Assembly (NCBI RefSeq): GCF_041146395.1
Contig: NC_090996.1
Span: 32,760,738 to 32,824,737, forward strand
Direction of reading: 5' to 3'
Source: Eulemur rufifrons
Taxonomy: Eukaryota; Chordata; Mammalia; Primates; Lemuridae
Length of the DNA: 64,000 nt
Part shown: positions 55,550-64,000 of the stretch, one piece after another
Layout: every line of letters begins with the position of its first letter
Numbering within the stretch: the first letter of the stretch is position 1
Translations under genes and position numbers: made by a program
Notes under the pieces: model-generated
What the model was told of the DNA's origin: nothing
What the model saw: only the letters and a program-made list of their open reading frames with translations
Database searches by the model: none

Positions 55550-56045
55550 ATCTGTAACCTATCACTGCATAACGACCACCCCAAAACTCAGTGGCTTACC
55601 ACAACAACGACAATGTTTTTGCTCACAAATCTGCCGTTAGGCACAGCTCAGCAGGGCATCCATCTCTGCTCCCTGCAGCCTCAACATGGCAAATGGAAAA
55701 CTTTCTTTCAAGTTGGCCCATCTGCATGGATGGCATGTGGGTGCAATCGCTAGGCCGGGAGCTCAGGAAGTTGTGGGCTGTGGACCTCAGTTCCCCTCCA
55801 TGAGGGTCACTCCAAGGGCTGCTCGGGCTTCCCCACGACATAGAGGCTACGTTCTAAGATCGAGTGTCCCTTTCACAAAGAAAGAGAGGAGAGAGGAGGA
55901 AGAAAGAAGCTGTATTGGCTTTTATAACCTAGCCTCAGAGGTCCAAAAGTTCCATTCCCACCATACTCACATGGCCACACGCAAGGCCAGAGAACACAGA
56001 TCCCACCCCTCGAAGGGAAGACTGGCGTCATCTCCTTGCAAGAAG
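55550..56045 (-). mobile_element. LTR, MaLR/MLT1-like
   Basis: Antisense LTR: 'taacctatcactgcataacg', 'aaaactcagtggcttaccac', 'ttggcttttataacctagcc', 'tcagaggtccaaaagttcc'. Solo LTR, decayed. Confidence 0.65.
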
Positions 56046-56169
56046 AGCACATGGCTTGAAGATATTTTTTGTGGTCCTCTTTGGAAAATACAATCTGTCC
56101 CAGGGGCAGTTTCTCTGGAACCTCTCTGCTTGTCCCTTTATTTTCAATCCTTCTTTATTGCTTTATTTT

Positions 56170-56738
56170 AATGTGGTTCTTGTAAATAGCTGTGATAGAG
56201 TGATGCAGCAACCACCCCAGTTCTGCAATCTTTTCCATATTCACACCACACACAATGTAACTTTCCACTCTTCCCGTCAAGATACTGTATCCATGTCCCA
56301 TGCCGAATCTGGGCTGGCCTTGTTACTTGCTTTGACTGATAGGATGGAGCCAAAGTGATGGTGTTCCAGTAACAAAAGCAGAGGCCTCAGGAGACCTTGT
56401 GCACATCTGTTCTCTCCACTATACCCCTTGCGTCTGCCATGAGAAGAAGCCCCACTGGCCCGTCCACATGAAGGAAAGCTTGGTTAGCTCAGCCAAGGCT
56501 GTTCTAGACCATCCTATAACCAGCCAATCTCCAAAACAAGGTAGAACCCAGCCAAGATAAGCAGAGCTACCTACCCAACCCACAGCCAAACACAGGTGCA
56601 CTGATGAGCCCAAACAAGGTCAGAAGAAACCATTAACCCAACCAGCAGACTCATGAACAATCGTAAATACTTATTGTTCCAAGCCACTGAGTTTTGGGGT
56701 GGTTTGTTATGCAGTATTGTTTAACTGATACAAAAACA
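56170..56738 (+). mobile_element. LTR, MaLR/MLT1-like
   Basis: Sense LTR ending 'ttccaagccactgagttttg' and 'ggtggtttgttatgcagtat'. The left part has 'tttgactgataggatggagc'. It faces away from the copy at 55550-56045, so the two form a tail-to-tail pair of related LTRs. Confidence 0.65.
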
Positions 56739-57279
56739 AAAACTGGAGTTTGGGTTTTTAACCCCAACTGACAGTCACTGTCTTTCAATGAAAAAAGTAT
56801 AATACATTTATATTTAGTGTAAGTGATATTCTTGATTTTGATCTTTTGATAATACTTCATACATGTTATTTATTTTCCTTTATTCTCTTTTTTTTCCCCC
56901 GAGTTGGATCAAATTTTTGTTTGCCCCCTTTTCCATTCAAGAATTAACTTTCCCTTTCAAGTGTTTGTAAACTTTTCTCTGTCATTCTATGGAAACAAGA
57001 TGCCGACTATTGCCCTCACCAAAATGTTTCCATTCCTCCTCTACCTGCCTCTCCCTCCCCAATCAGATGAGGTCTTTGGAATACTTTCGCCATATTCCTT
57101 TCACCACCCTCTTAGTTTTGGTGAGAAATGTTCTAACTGTAGCTACTGGATATTTTTGTTTTAATGAACACAATTCAGTGCCCTGTTTTTACCTTATGTG
57201 TTGAGACCACCCTCTTTCTCTAGATTGAGTAATACATTTGAAGCTTTCCACACTTAACCAACATATGCATTATGATTCT
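56739..57279. other. AT-rich unique DNA
   Basis: No exon or repeat recognised; plus frames of 71-86 codons lack domains. Confidence 0.4.
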
Positions 57280-57780
57280 TTGACTTACAAGTAGAGAAAC
57301 ACAATTCAAACTAGCTTACATGAAAATCTACCCTATGTACCCAGGACATTTTGAGGGGATGGCTCTAGCTTCAGACTTAGCTGGATCTAGGTTCAAATAA
57401 CGCCAGCAGACATCTCTCTTTATCACCCAGCTCTACTTTGCTTTACTACTGGACAAGCTTTATCCGGGTGCACAAAAAATGGCAGTTCACAGCCCAAAAC
57501 CTAAGTTCTACACACAGCTCTCAATGCCAGCTTAAGAAAAAGCATCTTTCCCAAAGCTTCTGAGAAAAGACTCATGGAAAACTATGATTGCTCCATTCTT
57601 ATAACATGCCCATTTCTGAGCCAATCAATGTGTCCAGCAGGATTAAGCCCCCTGATTGGACAACCTTAGGTCATGTGACCACTCCCAACCACATAAACTA
57701 AACAAGATTACTCTGAAAGTGGGAGAGAGCAGTTTGCCAAAGGAAGAGGTGCTCCCCTGCCCTCTGCACCTAGTGGTCAA
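57280..57780 (-). mobile_element. LTR-like repeat, family unsure
   Basis: 'acacaattcaaactagctta', 'ggctctagcttcagacttag', 'ctgagccaatcaatgtgtcc', 'cctgattggacaaccttagg', 'aggtcatgtgaccactccc' follow a known mammalian repeat in antisense. A sense piece of what may be the same group is at 62160-62460. Confidence 0.5.
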
Positions 57781-58519
57781 CAAGCGGCATCTGAAGAATC
57801 CAGGAAATCACAAAGGTTTCTAAGAAGGTCACACACACTGATGCTATAAGGCTCCAAAACTTCTAGGGGAGTAGCAAGGGAAAAAAAAAACACCTTGATG
57901 CCTTGGGCACCCTCTCCTTAGCTTTTCTTTGCCCAGGCATGAAGAACCGCAGCCACTCCCAAATTCCAAAAGTACAGCCAGGTGAGATGCTTGTTTGTTT
58001 GTTTGTTTGTTTTGATTTAGGAAAGATGTAAGCTCCAGAATCCTTTGGGAGGCCGCCAGGTAATGAACCAGGTGGTTAAAATTCACTCTTGGATCCCACT
58101 CGTGACAAATGCAATCGTAGCTCTACACATCTGCCATCAAGATACAGTCATCTTTCAGCAAGAAATCTCACTTGGTGTATTTTTCTCAGCCTTGTCACTA
58201 GACCTTCAAATTTAACCTGAAGATACTCCTGAGTTAATAGGAAGCTCAACAATATTTCTTCCCAGACAAATCCTCGCACTTCAGCTCCAGCTATCTCTGG
58301 GGATGCAAGGTGACTCCTGGTTGGGAAAATACTGCATGTCCCCTCCACGGGAAGGGCCGTTGCTCACGACACACAGCGAGGTTTTTCCAAGAGAGAGAAA
58401 TATGTCCCCTTTGCTCCATAACCCAAGAAGAAAATAAAACTCAGATTCCCACAAACAGAAGAAAGTTGAATTGTGCTTGTTATTCTCAGCTTTGAAGCGG
58501 CATTGATTACTTCTAGACA
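57781..58519. other. Unique DNA with (TTTG)n
   Basis: (TTTG) run at 57988-58013. No exon is supported. Confidence 0.4.
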
Positions 58520-58865
58520 AAAAAAAAAAGTTCTGTGTCTAATATACAGTCAGCCCACATTAGATTTATATACTTGAGTTTAAAGGAAGCCAAGTAAAGT
58601 TATCTGTTCTTGCTGTACCTGATTAACCTCAATACACAAATCCTACAAATCAATAGTTAATTAAAAATGTGGCACTGCCCGTGTAGTCAAGTTAGCTCGC
58701 CCCTCTGCAAACACTACCCACCTTGTGTATTATTAAGCTAAAAGCCATGCAGGCCACCCTCTAGGGTGATGCAGAATTGTCCAGACAAGAAAAGAAACAT
58801 ATTTCCAAAATATTTCTATACAAGGACCTCAAATATAATATTTTGACTGTGCTTATAACCTGGGG
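58520..58865. promoter_or_regulatory. Candidate conserved non-coding element
   Basis: Repeat-free AT-rich block with 'cctgattaacctcaatacac', 'caatagttaattaaaaatgt' and 'gtattattaagctaaaagcc'. It is one of the clearest of its kind in the right half. Confidence 0.35.
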
Positions 58866-58887
58866 CATCCCATAGAAGCCACCTTGT

Positions 58888-59402
58888 AATGGCTGACTTT
58901 AAGTGTCCACTTGACTAGATTAAGGAATACCTACAGAAAGCATTATTTTGGGGTCTGTATGGGTGTTTCCAGAGGAGATTAGCGTGTGAGTCTGAGTGAA
59001 CCAAGGAGGGAAGATCCACCCTCAATGTGGTGGGTGCAGTTTAATCAGCCGAGGGCCCCGAGAGAACAAAATCAGAGAAGAGGTGAACACGTCTCTGTCT
59101 GTCTCTTGGAGCTGGGATATCAGAGCTCCTCCTCCTGTCCTCGGACATCAGAACTCCCCGCTCTCTGGCTTTTGGACTCCGGGACTTACACCAGTAGTCC
59201 CCGGTTCTCAGGCCTTCGGCTTTTTCAGATTTGGACTGAGCCAGGGCGCCGGCACCCCAGGGTCTCCAGCTTGCAGGCGGCTAGTTGTGGGACTTCTCCG
59301 CCTTCACAACTGCACAAGCCAATTCCCCTAATAAACCCCTTTCTCGCACACTGGTATATACTGTTAGCTCCGTCTCTCTGGAGAACGCCGACCAACACAT
59401 GC
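58888..59402 (+). mobile_element. Solo LTR, ERVL/MLT2-like
   Basis: 'taagtgtccacttgactaga', 'gggtgtttccagaggagatt', 'gccaattcccctaataaacc' (polyadenylation-type word) and 'ctctctggagaacgccgacc' give both borders of an MLT2-type LTR in sense. It explains the 172-codon frame at 58986-59504. No internal region is present. Confidence 0.85.
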
Positions 59403-60979
59403 CCCATTGGGTGTGCAAATCTAGATCATTCCCGGTCCAAGAATCACGTGCTCACGTGGCCACGCTGCCCACATCCTCTGCATATTCGAGTCTTGTACAG
59501 ATAGTCCCACGGTGATTCAAAGTGCTGGGTTTCCACTTTCGCATTTTCTCCAGGGTGAGAGCCTATGAACCCACCCGCAGCCCGATCTCATCTTCGCTCA
59601 CGCCTTCAAATCCACAAATAATCAAAAACAGTAAGGCAGAACTGATTTATTTGTCATTTCCTGCCTACTGGTAACTCTTTGTGGGTTTCTTCATTTTAAC
59701 TTCACACTCATTTCTGCCACAACAAAACCATATATTTTATTGATAAATGTACTTGTGCCTTGCCTCATTCCAAAGAGGAGTTGAAGTAGCTAAGAAATTA
59801 GCGCGTTGGAAATAGCTTTGTGAGAATTACCCACTGTGGGGGCTCAGTTCACAGTAATTCCTCCTGGGGGCCTCGTCTGTGCCCCCCACTGCCCCAGTTA
59901 CACTGAACCCTACCCCTAGGATTCAAGGGGTCGATCACAGTATCTCAAACCCCTGGCCTAGGGGTAGAAAAGTAACCCAAGAGGACCAATTGCAACTCTT
60001 CCCTGGGAGTTTTCAAACTGGAGCTGGGAGAGAGAAGTCAGTTTATTTCCTGCAAAGCCATAAGCGTGAATGGCCAAGAGACCTCTGCCGAGACCCTCAC
60101 CATGTGCAAAAGTTCCATCCACAGCAGGGGGAAAGAAGCTAAGACAGAGAGATGAGAGGGAGAGAGAGAATGGGTACAAGCGAGCTGCCCCGTGGTGTGT
60201 GATACCGACCGGCACATACCCTTCTTCAGCTGCAGTGAGTTTGAGGCAGAACCCTGGAGGAATACCCCATGGAGACATGAGGACAAGACGCCATCACTCT
60301 GGCCTTTACGGATGTCAAATCCACATAATTTAACTGATCCTCTGCACCCAATGTAGCTAACACACCTCCCTTCTCTCCTCCAACTTTCCTCTGCCTAAGA
60401 ACCAGACTTTCAAAGGACACTCTATGATCTAAGAGACAAAGAATCTTACCAGCCAAGAACAAAGCTGCTGGTCCCTGTCCCTCCGTCCTCCTCAGCTGCA
60501 GGCACTGAGGAAGACTCCACCCCCACCCCTCCTATCTCCAAGCCACCCCGACCCAGGACACCAGGTATTCGGGAGCACCTGATCACCCCTCTCGGATGGT
60601 CTGGGGTTGGGCATCTGGGAACACGGGCTTGGCACTCAGTGGGTGCCATCAGCCAACGGGAAGAGAAGCAGCCCTCCGGGAGGCAGGAAAACATGCTGGG
60701 CGTCCAAAGACTCCAGGCAGAGGGAAAGGTCTGAAGATCCCAGAGGAGGAGAGTTTCAAAGAAGAATGGGAAAAGGGGCTGCCTGTGAGGATGAGATTGT
60801 CACTGCAGCTATTTCAGAGGGAAATCGCTGCCGTAGGCTGGCTACTGGAGATATTGACGCTTGTGGGCCGAGCAAGCTCAGGTGCACCAGCTGTGGCTCC
60901 TAGATGCCACCTCACTGCAGTAGCGGGGATGAGCCTGGAAACCCCCCTGCAGGCCCCCCCAAGCCACAGCCTCCCCAGC
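59403..60979. other. Non-genic unique DNA
   Basis: The AT-rich piece at 59640-59815 could be conserved ('tttattgataaatgtacttg'). Frames of up to 130 codons at 60596-60988 have no domain. No exon is supported. Confidence 0.4.
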
Positions 60980-61200
60980 CTTTATTAACAATAGCTGTCA
61001 CGTTTGGAGCTTTCTCTAGGTGCCAGGAAATGTGCTAAGAGCTTAACAAACATCCTTCCATTTAATGCTTGCAATAATACTGTGAAGTACAGATTCTATT
61101 TTTATCTCCATATTACAGATAAAACTAAGAGTCAGAGAAATTAAGTCACTTCTACCAAGTTAACAGCACAGCCAGGATTCCGAATGAGATCTTTCTAATT
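60980..61200 (-). repeat. MIR SINE
   Basis: Antisense MIR: 'aggtgccaggaaatgtgcta', 'tttatctccatattacagat', 'agagtcagagaaattaagtc'. Confidence 0.75.
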
Positions 61201-62159
61201 CCAAAGCCGCATGCTGGGATGCTCCTCTCCCCAGATGTTCCCAGATCCCCCCAGGCGTGGACGCTGCAATCCGCACCCCCACCTTCAGGCACTGATGGAA
61301 AATTTTCCCCAGTTCTCAGACCACCAAAATTCGATCAAGGATCAGCACTCTTTCCAAATAGTGGCTGCTGGTCCCACTCTCTGACGGGACCACCTCGGAC
61401 ACCACCAGCCCAGAGCTCCCCCATGTCCCCCACGCCCCTCTGCACACAGTCACGGAGAATGCCGGGACTCACCACTCTCCCCAGCCCCACGCCTGCTCAG
61501 TCCCCCTGCTTTTCCCCATCCTCCCACCCCCGAGTGCCTCATGGCCAAACCCACTCACATATTGGCAAAGGGTCACAGCTGTCCAAGTTCAGAGCCAAGG
61601 TCAGTGTGGTGGGCACAGGGAGAGTGCACGTTGGCTCACTTCCAACAAAATGAAAGTGCAGAGAAGAAATGAGGAAGGCCATCCCTGAGGCCGTCCCGTG
61701 TCCCATAAATGACAAATGCTGGACACTCGTGTCAGAAAGCCAAGGCTGTAAAAGCCACAAGTGAATTAGGATGGAGTCCAGAGCGGTGATGTCATGTGAG
61801 AACATCTTCACGTAGCGCCACTGCCTGGGGATGAGGCTGGCACTCGCCCCCAGGCAGCCAGAGACCTCAGACCCAGTGGAGCCTCCCATCAGGAGAAGTA
61901 GGTGAAGGACAAAACAGAAAGGGATTCTGGAGTCACTGCTTGCCTCTAGGAAGCCAGGGTGGCCAGGGACACAGCCACACTCCTATTCTCCGTGAAAACC
62001 GTTCCAAGAAGGATGTGAGAATGGACGTCTGTTGTTCTGTCACTAAAACCTGTTAGGATGCTGCTCTGTCTCTGAGAAGTCCTTGGCCGGGAGCAAATCC
62101 CAAAGACCATGCCCCACTGCCAACTCCCTCCACAAATACCCATGAAACCAAAGGGACTA
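61201..62159. other. Non-genic unique DNA
   Basis: The 144-codon plus frame at 61219-61653 is Pro/Ser-rich low complexity without a domain. No exon is supported. Confidence 0.45.
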
Positions 62160-62460
62160 AATCTTCCCTGGGACCCCAGGAGGTCACACCAGACCTGGGC
62201 TCAGCCAATCAGATTCTTGCTGCCAGGGCTTTGACTCTTGAAAGAGAGTTGCAAAGACAGAGGTTGATTCTACCCCAATGAATAGCTCCAACTGGCTGGT
62301 TCCAGCCCTCCCACACTCCTGCCCACTCCTCAAGCCTGGTCCTGCAGCCCCCTATGCAATCTGTGAGCCCCCAAGAACCTTCCAGTGAGCTCCCTTCTTG
62401 CTGCATAGACAGGGTGGGTTGCTGTTGCTTGCAGCCAAGAATCCTGACTGATACACACTT
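62160..62460 (+). mobile_element. LTR-like repeat, family unsure
   Basis: 'gctcagccaatcagattctt', 'ggtgggttgctgttgcttgc', 'gccaagaatcctgactgata' follow the 3' end of a known mammalian LTR-like repeat. Short and decayed. Confidence 0.45.
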
Positions 62461-62654
62461 CTCTGTGTTTGTTGTGTTTTGCTTTCAGAGCTAGTATTCC
62501 CAAGGATATTTCAAACAACGGGCATTGGTGCAATTCTATAAAAAGGAACCAGAAATCATCTAGATGCCTGCTAGGAAGGCGCAGTGATGGATGCTTCCGG
62601 AAGGATGCAAGGTAGTGATATGCTGAGTGAGATCCAGATTTGGAATCTGAGTCC

Positions 62655-62935
62655 TCTCTTCCATACCTCAGGGCCTTTGCATATACCTTCTGCCTGGCTA
62701 ATGCCCACCGTTCATCCAGATCTCAGCCTAAGTGTCACTTCCTCAGGAAAACTATCATAACTGGTCACCGTATGTTGACCTGCTATTTATTTGTTGAAGG
62801 TCCATGTGTCCTTAATAGGACTGTAAGCCCCAGGACGGTGGCCCAGGGCTATTTTGTCACTACTCTCTCCCCAGGGCCTAGCATGGCCTGGCATGTAACC
62901 AGCTTTCCATTAATATTTGCAGAGGAATTCACATA
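62655..62935 (+). repeat. L2 LINE 3' end
   Basis: 'cctcagggcctttgcatata', 'ccagatctcagcctaagtgt', 'cacttcctcaggaaaactat', 'gggcctagcatggcctggca' in the L2 order. Confidence 0.75.
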
Positions 62936-62949
62936 CATTGGATAGAATC

Positions 62950-63122
62950 AAATTATGTGTATCCTCCTGGCACCCATGAGGTCAAGGCTATTATTATCAT
63001 CCCTATTTTACAGGTAGGAATCTGAGAAACAAGCAGTTGAAGGAATTTCCCATAAGTCGCCTAAACTATGCAGGGTGGAGAGCGGATTTGAACCCATGCA
63101 TTCTGACTCCAGAGTCCTCTTA
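62950..63122 (-). repeat. MIR SINE
   Basis: Antisense MIR: 'ttattattatcatccctatt', 'ttacaggtaggaatctgaga', 'gcggatttgaacccatgcat', 'ctgactccagagtcctctt'. Confidence 0.8.
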
Positions 63123-63154
63123 ATTGCTCCATGGGGGCTTTATGTGAAGTAGAG

Positions 63155-63720
63155 GTTGTGGTTATCTGTTGCTGCATAGCAAACCAACCCAAAATGTAGG
63201 CGCTTAAAAAATACATCGTTTATCCTGCTAACAAATCTGCACTTTAGGTGGGGTTCAACAAGAAGTTCTCCTTTCTGTTCTTCAGATCATCACCGGGGTG
63301 TCTTCCCTGGAGTCTGGAGGAGCCTCTCAAAATGAACCTTTTGTGTGGCTGCAAGAGTTGATCGTCAGCCGAGAGCTCAGCCAGGGCCGTGGCCCAGGGG
63401 CCTCAGTGCTTTTCCACGTGGGTGTTGCCACCAGGCTGCTTGGGCTTCCTCAGGGCAATGGTGGCTGGGCTCAGAGAGTGAGCCTCCAAAGAGAACCAAG
63501 AGGAAGCTGTGTAGCCTTTTCTAATTTAGCCTCCGAAGTCGAGTAGAGCCACATCCTATGTGTGGATACAATCTCAAGCCTGCTCAGACGCAAGAGGAAT
63601 GGACTTTGTACTCCACCTCTGCATAGGTACGTGTGTGACAAGCTTCTAGAAGAACTCACAGGACAGGAGATGATACTGTGGCCATCAGCAGAGAATACAA
63701 TCTGCCACAGCAAACAGTAT
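63155..63720 (-). mobile_element. LTR, MaLR/MLT1-like
   Basis: Antisense LTR: 'gttatctgttgctgcatagc', 'aaaccaacccaaaatgtagg', 'gtagccttttctaatttagc', 'ctccgaagtcgagtagagcc'. Decayed solo copy of the group also seen at 55550-56045. Confidence 0.6.
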
Positions 63721-64000
63721 GTTGTGTGACCTCACCAAGCTGTCCTAACTTACAAACCCAACTTAAAAATAACCACCCCCAGCAAGCCACCCCCAGGGAC
63801 CCCACTGAGAGTTTAGAATCACTGGACTAGAGGAAAGAAGCTGGGGATGTAAAAGCCACTGGCTGGTGGGGATAGGGGAGGGATTCTTCCCCCACAATAT
63901 TTACATATTTTCACTTCATTTCCTTAGGATGCCTGAAGCTCTACTAATTAGAAACTCATTTGAGATAACTAGTAACCAATTTAAAAATGCAAACACCTCT
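63721..64000. other. Non-genic unique DNA at window end
   Basis: No exon or repeat recognised. Confidence 0.4.

Noticed and set aside
58986..59504. 172-codon plus frame
   Set aside because: It is inside an ERVL-type solo LTR, which has no coding function.

Overview
This is a vertebrate nuclear window from a primate, most likely a strepsirrhine (lemur or loris group). The evidence is the set of dimeric Alu elements. The copy at about 26388-26743 has the right-arm wording typical of lemuriform Alus, is still flanked by a 15-base target-site duplication, and lies among L1, MIR, L2, MER5, MER20, MaLR/MLT1-like and ERVL/MLT2-like fossils. There are no operons, prokaryotic genes, CRISPR arrays or recognisable structural RNA genes. 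Nearly all the open reading frames are chance frames or repeat remnants.

One place looks like a gene: a CpG island at about 39.95-40.65 kb. On the minus strand it holds an ATG in strong Kozak context (40324-40322), followed by exactly 70 open codons that end at a canonical GTAAGT donor (intron begins at 40114). About 200 bases upstream lies a second donor, CAG/GTGAGC (intron begins at 40529), followed further upstream by GC boxes. A full-consensus CTCF core lies between the two. I read this as the 5' end of a minus-strand gene whose remaining exons are outside the window or not recognisable. I do not recognise the protein. If this is right, 1-40 kb is first-intron sequence and 40.65-64 kb is upstream intergenic DNA.

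Layout. 1-2.6 kb: unique DNA with an L2 tail. 2.6-6.9 kb: an L1 broken by an LTR and an inverted L1 piece. 7.5-9.7 kb: MIR, MLT1-like LTR and a MER5A/L1/Alu nest. 10.8-12.9 kb: one L2 split by L1, an Alu monomer and a DNA transposon. 13.7-16.2 kb: LTR, MER1-like and an internally deleted L1. 18-24.5 kb: L1, MER20, conserved-looking AT-rich blocks, an MLT2-like LTR inside L2, and simple repeats. 25-30.3 kb: two Alus, MIRs and an L1 3' end. 30.4-33.6 kb: GC-richer unique DNA and two palindromic hAT-type elements. 34-39.3 kb: hAT element, L1, MIRs and MER20. 40 kb: CpG-island promoter. 41-64 kb: MIR, L2, LTR and Alu mosaic with a few AT-rich blocks that look conserved.

I found no convincing undescribed system. 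The most informative signals are the CpG-island exon with its CTCF site and tandem donors, a long hairpin in a hAT element near 32.8 kb, the nested transposon histories, and several repeat-free AT-rich blocks that look like regulatory elements. Repeat names come from recalled consensus patterns; family-level calls are firmer than subfamily calls.
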